This document shows positions 48,541 through 63,257 of a stretch of 64,000 nt of DNA, one piece after another (position 1 is the first letter of the stretch; the number at the start of each line of letters is the position of its first letter). The position numbers and the translations under genes were made by a program. Under the pieces are notes generated by a model. The model saw only the letters and a program-made list of their open reading frames with translations. It was not told the DNA's origin and did not search any database. Source of the stretch: Struthio camelus (Eukaryota; Chordata; Aves; Struthioniformes; Struthionidae); contig NC_090981.1 in the NCBI RefSeq assembly GCF_040807025.1, forward strand, positions 40,589,817 to 40,653,816. The letters are read 5' to 3'.

Positions 48541-49160
48541 GTCTGCCAAAGAGAACCCTACAGTGGAGGTGGATGATGATAAAGATATGTGAGCTGAATC
48601 CTTCTGTATTGCAGGCTCATTTCTCTCATCTAAATTTGGATTTTCACAAGTTAGCAAAAAACATGGAGGCAAAATTCCAACAAATCCGTGATCAGCTGCA
48701 AGATGGTTATAACCCTGCCATGAGAAGTGAACGCAATAGATTAAAATCTTTCTTGTCCTATAAAGCTTATTCATGGTCTCAGACAGAAATGGCAGTTGCT
48801 GGGTTTTATCACGAGCGTTGAATCCCATGTGCAGTGTTCCTGCTGTGGATTAGTTTTACTTGCCACCAAAGTTAGATGTTCCCCATATGAACAACACAAG
48901 AGATTTTGTCCCACTTGTGAACTTGTTCTTGGCGAAGAGGTGGGTAATATTTCAAAGTATGGCATACGTGTTCAGAATTTGGCGAAGAACTCAGCAGAGC
49001 ATATGTACTGATACAACGAGGAGGAAGCAAGACTTCAGTCCTTTGATGGGTGGCCGTCCTATGCCAGAGGAACACAGCCCGCTTTGCTTGCCAGAGCTGG
49101 ATTTTTCTTTGCAGATAACTGAAAATGATGCTCAGAAAGATTTCCGTTTTGATTTATGAG
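48541..49160 (+). pseudogene. NAIP: NAIP remnant: N-terminal and BIR1 exon, start of BIR2
   Basis: The stretch GYNPAMRSERNRLKSFLSY matches the start of NAIP BIR1, up to MAVAGFY. A frameshift near 48805 follows, and BIR1 continues in another frame with intact zinc ligands: C-x2-C, 16 residues, H, 6 residues, C (CSCC to HKRFCPTC), then VGNISKYGIRVQNL. An in-frame TGA at 49009-49011 interrupts the next part. Past it, NEEEARLQSFDGWPSY starts BIR2 and stops at TGA 49120-49122 before any BIR2 zinc ligand. An ATG at 48540 opens a 17-codon stretch that might be the old start. Confidence 0.85.
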
Positions 49161-50227
49161 ACAGCGCAGGTTGGCTTACAATATTTAAATGGATGCAACA
49201 GTTGCAGGGTCTGGATTTTTTTTTATAAGCATGTAAAGTCTATATAATAATTTCAATCTCTGAATTTCAGTTCTTTTTTTTTTTCTTTTTTCCCTGGAAT
49301 GGCAGCATTGGCAAGGGCAGAACCTTTATTTTTATTACTCTCACTTACAAATTGTTCATGGCATATGGCTCAATTTGGTTGCCTTTGGTTCATTTCAGCA
49401 ATTTCAGTTCATGTTGACTGATGAAATTTAGAGGCATTTCCCCTCCTACCTGTATAGCCAGGACTACTGGTCGTGCTGTGACTTCATACTTCTGTTTCAA
49501 CATTGAATGGAACAAGAAATTTGTTAGAAGTTACCGTGGTTACAGACGACATAGCTGACCCTGTTGAGAAATATGCTCTGAGCCAGAACTTAGAAACTCT
49601 GGCAGAAGCACCGCTTTAGAGAGCACGGTGCAGAGAGTCTCAATGGCTCTACAGGAAGTTAGCGTGGGTTCAGAAAGGATGTTTAGGTCCAGTTCAACTT
49701 GGCCTAAGTTAACTTGAACTGCAAGTATTGACTTGCAGTCAAGTCTGCATGGTGTAACCTGAATGTCCCTTCACCACCCTCCAAACGACCCTTTTTAGTC
49801 TGCTATCAGACTGAGGATTTATTCATTTATTGATGCTGTGCTGGTATCAACACTAATATTCTTTCCAGACCTTGGAACACTAGGGATCATGGTAGAGAAA
49901 TACCAGAATGTCTCTGCATAGAGTTAGGTCAGGTCCAGCAAGCTTTTTAAAAAGCTCAAGTTTATCACTTAATATATAAGTTTTTTATTTGCTGTACACA
50001 AGCTAACCTCACATATAACCAGATGGGTGCTGAGCCGACTGAAAGGATGATGAAGAGAGGCTGTGGGAGCTGGCTTACCCGGAAGGAGTGGTAGCACTTT
50101 TTGCATTATTTAGAAAATCTCAGGTTCCTATTAGTCCAGTTTAATGGATAGTTGACTGTATCTGACTTTTTGTGTACACAATCAGCAGTTCTGTAGTTTT
50201 GTCATGTTAATGTCATCCCTTCTTCAG
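49161..50227. other. Gap where BIR2 end and BIR3 should lie
   Basis: About 1 kb between the BIR1/BIR2 fragment and the NACHT exon. I could not find BIR2 zinc ligands or any BIR3-like CxxC...HxxxxxxC pattern on the plus strand. A weak stretch at 49176-49215 might be decayed BIR2. The rest looks like ordinary non-coding DNA. Confidence 0.45.
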
Positions 50228-51870
50228 GCATAACACTTGTTGAAAGCCAGTGTCTTCAAGAAGCAAAGAGCTTGACTGAGCAACTTATGAAGGCTTACGA
50301 TGATAGTAGCTTCAGCAAATTGTTCTGCTTTGGAAATACAACCCATTTTGCCATTAATTTTCAAATTACTCTATGGGGACCTGTTAATTGTCTCAAAGCC
50401 AATGACTGGCTGATCATTGGCTGTCAATGATCAGCCGATAGAGCAGCTCTTTCTTCATGAAGTCCTTGAGAACCTCAACTGCACTATTGCTCTAGAAGGT
50501 GAAGCAGGAAGTGGAAAAACTGCATTGCTCAGGAAAATAGCTCTTCCTTGGGCCTCAGGCTGCTGCCTTGTTCTGGCCAGGTTTAAGTTTGTATTTTATC
50601 TCTCCCTGAAGTCAACAAGATCAGATCGGAGCGTGGTTGATGTTATATGCAAGCAATCGGTAGGATTTATGGGATCATTAAAAGAAACAACCCTAAGAGA
50701 CATAATTCAGCCACTGAAAAAACAGGTCTTATTTCTTTTGCATGACTATAGTGATATGAATTCAGTTCCCATAGTTATTGAAGAACTTATACAAAGGAGC
50801 CATCTCTACCAACGTTGGGTGTTGCTGTCTGTACTAACAGGACCAGAGAAATCCACAAGTATGCAAATACTACTCTAAGTATTGTGGAGTTTCCGCTGTC
50901 CAGCAATATATATGTAGTAAAGAAATTGTTCCCGTACACTATCGTCCTTGTGGAGAAGCTTCTCTTTAGGCTGCAGGCCGAAAAGTCCATGCAGACTGTT
51001 CTAAAGACACCACTTTTTATGGTGATTCTTGCTATGTATTGGATACAGCACCCAAAGGGAAATACATTCAGTGATAGGGCTATTTTTAAAGCTTACCTGC
51101 TCTATAACTTCCTAAAGTACAGGGAAGAAAGGGAACGTGTACTGGCTATGTTTTCCTCATGTGGTGAGCTTGCCTTAAGGGATCCGTTTTGACTTCACTG
51201 AATGTGATCTCACTGAAGCAGGCGTTGATGGAGATGAAGCTGTTAAATTGGGTCTACTGAGCAAATTCACTGCCCAAAGGCTTCATCCAGTTTATAAATT
51301 ATTTCATCCCTTGTTCCAGGAGTTTCTTGCAGGGCGAAGAGTGAGCTCCTGGATTCTGATGTAAAAGAAAAACTGGAGAGAGGGCTGCACTACTTGCAGC
51401 AAATCGACACGTTCAGAAAAGCTGCTGGCTGCTGTTATTTTTTGTTAGTTGATGCTTGCAGCTTTCCTTCTAAAGCAGTCCCCCGGATCATATCCTATTT
51501 ATTTAACTTGATCAACTGCAAGAGCTCATTGGAAAATCAGTCAGAAAATGATGAACATCTGCAGCACCATTCAGACCTTGCACTAATGATGTACTCAGTT
51601 GACCAGTTAAGGTTTCTTAGTCCCCAGCTCCTCCTTTCAGTTTTCATTGTGTTTTTACTGAACTTTGCAACCTCTGTAGCTTAAGAGAGTAATACTGTTC
51701 CTGCGTGTGCCCCAATCATTTTTCAGTTCCTAACAGGAGAAACATTTCATTAACTTGATTTGTGTCACCAAATGCATCTGTGTTGAAGTTCCTTGGGGAC
51801 TACCCAGAACGCCTGTCTTTACCCAGTAGTTTTCAGGTCAGGGTACATAGAAGTAAACATGGACGAAAAT
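50228..51870 (+). pseudogene. NAIP: NAIP remnant: linker, NACHT and winged-helix exon
   Basis: It begins after a good acceptor (TCTTCAG) with QEAKSLTEQLMKAYDDSSF, the NAIP pre-NACHT linker. The frame breaks near 50425. The next frame gives LEGEAGSGKTALLRKIALPW (Walker A intact) and VLFLLHDYSD, where the usual Walker B aspartate after LFLL is histidine. Further frameshifts near 50850, 51187 and 51340 split the HD/winged-helix part (NRTREIHKYANTTLSIVEF; SSCGELALRDP; TEAGVDGDEAVKLGLLSKF; ELLDSDVKEKLERGLHYLQ). TAA codons at 51682-51684 and 51751-51753 lie in a frame that still shows homology (SNTVPACAPIIFQFLTGETF). Homology fades near 51870. Confidence 0.88.
50408..50436. repeat. Perfect 11-bp inverted repeat with 7-nt loop at a NAIP frameshift
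   Basis: GGCTGATCATT, loop GGCTGTC, then AATGATCAGCC. The arms are exact reverse complements. The hairpin sits where the NAIP-remnant reading frame is lost before NACHT, so it may mark a template-switch event. Confidence 0.85.
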
Positions 51871-52639
51871 GTAGTATGTCTGTAACATATAGCAGGTGCT
51901 ATAATGTATAGCAGGTGCTATTCCTCACTGGAGGTTCCAATAACTAGTCGGGATTATGCTCCTGCGTTTACACTTCTTAATGACACAGCGCAAAGGATAG
52001 AAACACAGGAAGGTGGAATTAATGGGCTCTCTAATTCTAATTCCCTTTATCTTCCTGTTCCCTAGGTAGTTGACAATCGTGTATTTGTGAATTCTTAGGC
52101 TGTCCTCTCTCATATGTGTTTCAGGTGGCAGGCACTCATTCTATCTTAACAGGTTTCCATTCTGAGCCCTAATTTCAAACTACTAGCCCTAATACTGCTT
52201 TCTGATCTGAAAGGTGTGTGTCACTTGAGAGGCAGAATCACACTTCAGCAGCGGGAACGCTGCTCTATCATTGAACAGCAACAGAGGACAAGCTAATAAA
52301 CGCTGCTGGCTATGTGTTTTCTGCTTGGGGTGCTTTGAGTGAGTCTGCACTGGGCTTTCAAAACGGAGGAATACTGGACAGGGTGCATTGCAGGGGCACC
52401 TGTGGGGTTCTGCCAGGCTGCACGTGTGGGTTGCAAGCAGCAGAAATAGCAGCAGAGGATGAGTTGGCAGGGAAAGGCAACGGTGCCAGCAGGACAGGAA
52501 GCAGGCATCAGAAGGGAAGGGGAGGCAAGGCTGTGGGGAGGTGCAATAGTGAAGCTCAGCTACAAAAAGCTTGGCAAATTGTCAGAGAAACAAACGGATT
52601 AAGCTGATCAAACCAGTTTCATTGTACGTTTGTCTTTGA
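51871..52639. other. Remnant-gene intron with no recognised content
   Basis: The stretch lies between the NACHT exon and the first LRR segment. It contains a short direct repeat of ATAGCAGGTGCTAT (about 51890-51922). An open 97-codon frame at 52314-52607 is GC-richer and resembles no protein I know. The LRR exons of NAIP that should be near here were not found. Confidence 0.35.
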
Positions 52640-52820
52640 TTTCTTCACTGAACTACTTTTTTTCAAATTTGGACAAATTTATCTGCCTGGAGGAACTGTC
52701 AGTGCTCCGATGTGACAATTGCAACATATTTTATAACAATACCTGAGGGCTTCAAAAATCTCTGTAACATGAAGAACTTGTTGATCAACCAAGTGAAGTT
52801 TGAAAACAGTTCTAGGCTGG
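52640..52820 (+). pseudogene. NAIP: NAIP remnant: LRR segment A
   Basis: FFSNLDKFICLEELSV corresponds to the human NAIP LRR stretch FPNLDKFLCLKELSV. A TGA near 52745 ends this frame. Homology resumes one frame over as IPEGFKNLCNMKNLLI and ends at a good donor (GGCTGG then GTAAGG at 52821). The 5' edge of the exon is not certain. Confidence 0.75.
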
Positions 52821-53807
52821 GTAAGGTGCACTTGAAAACTTTTAAGTTCTGTGTTTCATTAGAACTTGTTAATACTTAGTAGCAGTTTTAATTTCTTAAT
52901 AGGTGCGTAACCTCTCTCTGAGCTGACTTCCCTTTGCCTCTGCCTTGCATTTTTTTTGCTGTGATCTTAATCACCCCAACAAAAAAGAGCTGAGTATTTT
53001 AGGGAAATAAATAAACCTTGGGTTTAGTGCTGTAACTTGGGTAAGTCAGTCTGGAGCAATCATCAGCTGCACTTTGCTATTTGTTTCAGCAGAGTGAATA
53101 TTTGTCCGTCTTGGTGCTCACAATCTGCCAAACTTTGGCAGAGAGAGCGAGCACAACTGGGAACTCAGTTCAGACCACGTGCATAGCAGCTCTGATAAGT
53201 CAGTGAGCAGGTCACGACTTCTGTTTCGGCTGTCTTATTCCAGAAAGAAGCTTACTTTTCAGTTCAAGGCCCCTAGGTAACTAATTTTTTGTATGTTGTT
53301 ATAACAATTACCCATCCGTACTGGAAAATGTACATACAGTACAAACCAACAATATTCAGTGAGCTGTACACTCGACATCTGGCCAATTGATAGCACTTTA
53401 CAGTGTACCTAATAACTGCAGGAAGGTGTTTAAAGTGTGTTAGTCACAGTAAATGTTGGAAAAACTATAGAGTGTTTTTCATATGTGAAAGAAAATGGAA
53501 TCTATAGGAATTTGCTTTTAATTTAAGGCCAGAACAATTCATAAGGATTCTTGTTATAAAATAAAAAACATCTGATTTATACAAGTGGTGAATGTAAACG
53601 AAAGAAGATTCTGGTTGCTCTTCTGAGTGATAAGACAGGAATCACGCTGCGGCTTCCATTTGTCTTTGTATCTTTGTATCACACTTTCTTTTGCTGGGAT
53701 GGAAGATGCATCCTTCTGTAGGATAGTTCACCGTATAGCTTTTTTTTTCCCCGATTCTTTATTCACTGTACAATGAATCTTCTGTTTTACAACACTTTGT
53801 TTTGTAG

Positions 53808-53968
53808 CTGAATTAATTGAGAGTTTCCAAGACCTCTGTTTCTCATCTGGACTACTCTGGCTACTTTGATTCTGCATCCTTTCTGGCTGCACTTTCTTCA
53901 TGCAAGAAATTAACAGAAATCAAGTTAATCCGATCGTTTTTTGAGAGAACAATACTTGCTTTCTTTAG
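53808..53968 (+). pseudogene. NAIP: NAIP remnant: LRR segment B
   Basis: It is bounded by acceptor TTTTGTAG and donor TTTAG/GTAGG. It opens as AELIESFQDL in phase with segment A, shifts frame near 53845, and continues SASFLAALSSCKKLTEIKLI, which matches the human SLMTMLVSCKKLTEIKF region. The splice sites survive although the frame does not. Confidence 0.78.
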
Positions 53969-54090
53969 GTAGGACAGCTATTTAATATAAAAAAAAAAAC
54001 AAACCCTAATCTGTTAAATCTTAGTAGTTTAAAGAAACTACTAATTTGAAGTTGCAAGTATGATAATACAGACTTTTTTTCCTCTCCTAG

Positions 54091-54438
54091 CGGTTGCTCT
54101 GCCCAGTTTTGTCCAAAGTGTTAAGATCCAAAGTGTTGGATCTGAACAGTCCATTTTCTGAGAACAAGGAAGCTTCTGAAATTTTTGGTTTGTATCTATC
54201 TTCCTTTTCTGCTCATCTCATTTGTTGCATTGACAGAATTATTTTGTTTCAAATCCTTCTGGAAATCTCATTAAATGCCAGTGCACCAACAATGCTGTCT
54301 TTTGTCCAGCGTGTTTCTCGACTGCCTGGCCTTGTGACAATAGGAATGCTGGGGTGGCTAATTGATGCAGAGGCCCTTAAAATGTTTGATATCATGAAAG
54401 AGCAGCATCCCCAGTCCAGGAGTTTAAAATTATCCTGA
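54091..54438 (+). pseudogene. NAIP: NAIP remnant: C-terminal LRR exon
   Basis: Starts after CTCCTAG with VALPSFVQS, matching human PFVASLPNFIS. A short direct duplication (TCCAAAGTGTT twice, 54112-54138) coincides with a frame change. The new frame gives KVLDLNSPFSENKEASEIF and then jumps to the final LRR and tail, SRLPGLVTIGMLGWLIDAEA, ending MKEQHPQSRSLKLS and TGA. Several LRR exons between these two parts in human NAIP appear fused or lost. AATAAA at 54538-54543 could be the old polyadenylation signal. Confidence 0.82.
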
Positions 54439-55539
54439 CAATGGCTCTTGCTGTTTTCACCAAGTATTCAAGACTAGAAAAGTCTGAAAGTGTTGGGTTT
54501 TTTTCACCTGTATTATGAGTTAGACACCTGCATTGCAAATAAACATATACTGTAAAATTTTAACTGAGATGAAATATGTCAGTCTCTTCTACAGCCGTGT
54601 TTGTTAAGACAATGTGAAAGGATCACAGAACTGAAGATGGGATTAATGTTGGAAAACTTGACTGGCTTTGCAAGTTTATTTATAGATTGCACCTAAGTGA
54701 TAGCTTTCACAGAAGAATGAAGCTTCCTTAACTAGTACAATTTTGCTTAGAGCCCGTTTATTTCTATTGTTTTGCTTGCAATGAAATCAGTGACATGACT
54801 CTTCATCGTGAAATAAAAAAACATAAAACCATTTATAGTCATGATTGCATTAAAAACACTATTGGACACCAGATTTCACTAGCTCTAAAAACCGATGACG
54901 GTGACTTTCTGTAACTTAATGCCAGATACTAGCACATACCTCATTTACAGAGGGACGTTTATGGGAGGGACAATTTATGCTTCTTTCTTTAGCAATTGCT
55001 AAAACTACTAAATAACAGTTGCTGAACTGTTGACTTAGAACCTTTGCATCACTGCAAAGCAGAGCAGTCTTAGTTTACTTTATCTAGGCAATGAAAGAAA
55101 AGCCTTCAACGTGGCTTAGGAGAGTTAAGACTTCAGTTTATGCCTTTCTCTTTTCGCTCGACTATTTGTGGGAAAATTATTCTTCTGAGGTTCACCACCA
55201 CAGGGAAAGGACTGAATACAGCAGAATTCAGGCCCATATTTGGCTAGTTTACCTGAAATGCAAACTGCTGCTGCTGCTAACTAAATCATTGTCTAGTTTT
55301 GTGGCTGCAGCCTTCATTCTACAAGAGTTAAGACTGAAAGGGCTCAGGTATAAATTCATACTTTCTATTACCTTTCCCTAGCCTGATTTTTTCTGTGTTG
55401 GTTTTAGTATGGTACCATAGGAGTAGTTAAAAAGGCCACACAGCAAAAACTTGCTGTCATATTTCAGCAACTCATATAGCAGAAAGACTTTTATGGAAAC
55501 TAAAAAAACAATTACACAAAAAAACCACCCCTAAATTCA
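54439..55539. other. Convergent spacer between the NAIP remnant and SMN1
   Basis: Tail-to-tail interval of about 1.1 kb. An open frame of 96 codons at 55091-55381 resembles nothing known. It is otherwise AT-rich, with no repeat family recognised. Confidence 0.45.
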
Positions 55540-56136
55540 AAGTTTGAAAGTAAACTTTATTCACAGTGAAACAAAGATTAATTTTTCTTGAGTTCAGCTA
55601 TCATTCAGGATTCTGATCCTAACCATAAAAATAGGTATCTCTTTTAATATGGTGGTGTACTATTTTCCAGGTCATTGCCATCAGCGGCTACAGTAACATA
55701 CACTGCTGCCCTACTGTGTCTTGGCAGAAAATACTGTACTTGCTTGTTCTATTGAAAAGCACTGGGATTGTAATTCAGATCAAGAAATTTAGATCAAAAG
55801 TCTAAGGAGTACAAGATAAAATAGTTACAAGAGGTGTTAAATTGAGGAATGAAAGAAATCTAGCAAGTATTTTTTTTTAATTCACATTAGGCTTAAAATT
55901 GTTTCAAGGAGCTAAAGAGCATTTTATTGCTGCAGTACTTACTAAATATACGTTTGACTGGAGGTCTTTAAGAAATAGTCTGTTTCAATGCACATAGAAT
56001 TACTAGTCTCCAGTAATTTGTCTACTAGTTATCACTATTAACAAAACGTTAAGGTTGTCTTGATAAAATTCTGCTCTTCACCATCAACCAATTCACAAGT
56101 GATATACCCCTCTCCGTGGGAGAGATCTGTACCTGG
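55540..56136 (-). other. SMN1: SMN1 last exon (exon 8), probable 3' UTR
   Basis: On the minus strand a strong acceptor (TTTCTCTTTTACAG) precedes 56136. Downstream, AATAAA occurs at 55556-55561 (TTTATT on plus). It pairs with the GTAAGT donor that ends exon 7 at 56826. Human SMN1 likewise puts its stop in exon 7 and leaves exon 8 untranslated. The first 32 codons of this exon are open if exon 7 is skipped. Confidence 0.6.
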
Positions 56137-56854
56137 CTGTAAAAGAGAAACAGAAATTAAGTCAGTACTTTTTTTTTTTTTTTAAACACAAATAACTCAT
56201 CTGCACAGCAATGAGATGATTGTCAAACTCAGAAAAAAACAGTAAGGGACAGAATATAGTTTTGTTCTGTAAGGAACTGAACACATATTGGAGAGTTCTA
56301 AACAAATAACTTTGGATAAAAGCACAGACAAAAGTAACGCGCAGGAAATAATTCAAAATAGCAGGGAATAATTCAATGGAATATATAAATTAAATGTGAT
56401 CTTGTCCTGAAAACAAAACTTAACTAGACTTCCTTCTTCATAAAGAAGTAGTTGTTTCTGAAGATGCGTACATAGCTGTGAAAACTGCATTTCACTTAAC
56501 ATCTTATTTTCAAAATCGCTCATAAACAGATAATTAAGACAGCTACTTTAACTAAGTCAGTCAACTGCCTTGTTAAATCTGATGTAGAGAGATAAGAAAA
56601 CACTTTCCTTCTGTATGGCCAGGAAAATACTATTCCGTTGCTAGTAAGCAAGAAGGGATCAATAGTAGCAGAAACTGAGGCATGAGAGCAGCGGCAATTC
56701 TTGGAGCCCAAAGTGTTTGAATATGGATGTCAAACTCTCTAAGAGCTTGTGACACAAACTGTAATTTCAAACAAATTTATCAGCTAACAGTGTATCTTTC
56801 TATAGCACAAAATTACAATACTTACAATCCTTCAAGGCAGTGATGGATATTCAG

Positions 56855-61362
<4,508 letters not shown>

Positions 61363-61503
61363 GGCCAGGCCTGGCCCGGCCCGGCCGCCCACTGCGCACG
61401 CGCGGCGCCGGCCGCTTCCTGCGCGCGGGCCCCACGCAAGCGCCGCCGAGAGGACGCGCCCGCTACCGCCCCCGGCAGCTTTTTTTTTTTTTTTTTAAAA
61501 AAA

Positions 61504-62744
61504 ACTTGAGCCCCATGTTCTCTCTACTTACAGGATTACATCCCGTTTATAAAAATGCTCCCTCCGGGTAAAAAAAAAAAAACACTGCCACATTCGCTGG
61601 CAACATAAGACTTCTGGTAGCTACATTTACACTCCTGTCAGGTGATGTAACAAAGGGGACCAAGAACCCTAAATTATACTCATTTGGCAACACTCAGGAA
61701 CTGCAAGTCAGCTTTTAGCAGAGGGAGCAATGGCTGTCCCTATCCTGGCACCCCGGGTTAGGGCAGACCGCCCACCCCTGGGCCCTGCAACCCCTCACCC
61801 CAGCACACAGCACTGCAAGGTGAGCATGCACCAGCAGCTCCTCCCAGTCACATCAGCCCCACCAGGACTCAGAGCCACATGGTCCAGCCTTAGAGATGGC
61901 TTAGGGGTACCAAATCAAGCACTACACGAAGCCGCATGAGAGCTCGTCTCAACTACTGTATTTTGCTTAACTCCAGAGTTTTTATAGACTACACTGTATG
62001 AGATACCACACAAACACACTAATAAGTGCTTAATTTCAGTTTTAACTACATAAACTGCAATGCACAGCAGTTTTAAAGAACTAGATGAACTTGCACATAT
62101 GCGTTGCACTTGCATCCTCGAAAACCATCTAAGAAAACCCTGGCAAGCATGAGAGCACGATCCAGAACCAAGCCAGTTAAGAGCAAACAACAAAACTTGC
62201 TTGATTTTTCTCAATCAGCTACAGGTATTGTGTATTGCCAAAACTAGTTACATGCTTCTTGAAACAGCTCAAGCTACATTAGGTCTGTAAAAAATAAATG
62301 CACTTAGGTCCACTTGAGTTTATGCAAGCAGCAGGAGAGAATTCAAAGACTTCCCCTTCAAGAGATTTAAGGCAGCTTACCTCAGTTAGTACACAATATG
62401 CTTAAGCAGTCAACCTGTCCATCAGCAAGCACTGCATTTTCCACTCTCACTAAGTTTTATTCTTGAGAAAGCAGCAAGTTTCAACCATTTTAGTGACAGA
62501 GCAATTTTGCAATCTGTTTACATCTTCAATTCATTAACTTCAAAACCTGTAGCTTCTCTTTAATAGTTTCATGGTCTGCTAAGTACACCCATGAAGACTA
62601 CACATTTTTCTATAGTCCAGACTTAATACCACCAGATTGTATTTCTCCACAATTAAATCCAACTGTTCCTGATGCATTAGTTCATTTCTTAGAATTAACT
62701 TATCAAACATAACCATTTCAATTAGACAGTATTTCATGCAACAT
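61504..62744. other. Intergenic DNA between SMN1 and SERF1
   Basis: Just over 1.2 kb with no recognisable exon. A moderately GC-rich patch at 61730-61940 has an open frame on the plus strand with no known relative. The remainder is AT-rich. Confidence 0.45.
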
Positions 62745-62750
62745 TTTATT
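62745..62750 (-). terminator. SERF1: SERF1 polyadenylation signal (AATAAA on minus strand)
   Basis: TTTATT on the plus strand, about 435 bases past the SERF1 stop on the minus strand. It is the closest clear AATAAA in the right orientation. Confidence 0.5.
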
Positions 62751-63184
62751 GTAAAAATAATTTAAGATGAGATTTACAGTTCAGACCTTTATGTTCAAGC
62801 ACATTTTACAAGTATGTTCCATTCTGAATGGAGTTGTTCTTTTAAGAAGTCAAGAAAAGAAAGTCTGGTCTAACTGCAGATTCAGAAATCCATTATTACT
62901 GGAACCATTAAGTGAAACCAACAATTGCAACAAAGCTGGAGTTAAGCTATTGCTTGGTACCATTACTTATATGCATGCAGAAGAGTACAGTCAGTTTTGA
63001 AATACTTCAGACAACTAAGCCTACACTAACCTGAAAATACTCTAAAGAAATGCAAATTGAACAAGTCTGCAAGTAGAAGATAAACATTTAACCATTTAAT
63101 AGCTGGGCATTTTTATAAATGTCTGATCTTCTAGGCCCTTTAGCTTCATCGATGCACTCATCAGATCTCCTCCATAGAGGCAGT

Positions 63185-63257
63185 TCACTTTGCTCCCGCT
63201 TGCAGAGACTTCCTTTCATTAGCCGCTTTTTGTTTTTGCTGCATGATTTCAGAGTCT
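63185..63257 (-). CDS. SERF1: SERF1, last coding exon only (gene continues past right edge)
   Basis: SERF proteins are small, highly charged and disordered, and accelerate amyloid aggregation in vitro; their normal role is still debated. On the minus strand, acceptor TTTTACAG precedes an exon that reads, after one split-codon base, DSEIMQQKQKAANERKSLQA then GAK and TGA. Human SERF1 ends its short form with DSEIMQQKQKAANEKK, so the match is close. The basic N-terminal half (ARGNQRELARQKN) is not found between here and 64000, so it must lie beyond the window. SERF1 next to SMN1 in the same direction is the mammalian arrangement. Confidence 0.85.

Larger units (their letters stand above)
48541..54438 (+). 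pseudogene. NAIP: NAIP-like gene remnant (BIR-NACHT-LRR), disrupted by frameshifts and stops
   Basis: NAIP proteins are cytosolic NLRs that bind flagellin or type III secretion needle and rod proteins and nucleate the NLRC4 inflammasome. The remnant lies in the expected place and orientation, between GTF2H2 and a convergent SMN1. Recognisable parts in order are a BIR1 region, the start of BIR2, the pre-NACHT linker, NACHT with Walker A GEAGSGKT, the HD/winged-helix region and four LRR-region segments including the final ILFQILLEISL...MKEQHPQS end. No single frame crosses any of the larger exons. I count frameshifts or stops near 48805, 49009, 49120, 50425, 50850, 51187, 51340, 51682, 51751, 52745, 53845 and 54125. 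BIR3 and most of BIR2 are missing. Assembly error could explain one or two lesions, not all. No other intact copy lies in the window. Confidence 0.9.

Noticed and set aside
50030-50105. CR1-like wording (GAGAGGCTGTGGGAGCTGGC) upstream of the NACHT exon
   Set aside because: Only about 20 bases resemble CR1 internal sequence and the continuation does not match; too weak to call.
52314-52607. 97-codon ORF between NAIP remnant exons
   Set aside because: No similarity to NLR or any other family recognised, no splice support; probably chance in a GC-richer patch.
56136-56150. Exon beginning at 56136 (minus) as the real SMN1 terminal coding exon
   Set aside because: Exon 7 at 56911-56826 encodes the expected GLKQ..EA.. 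tail with a stop and has both splice sites, so the later exon is treated as 3' UTR.
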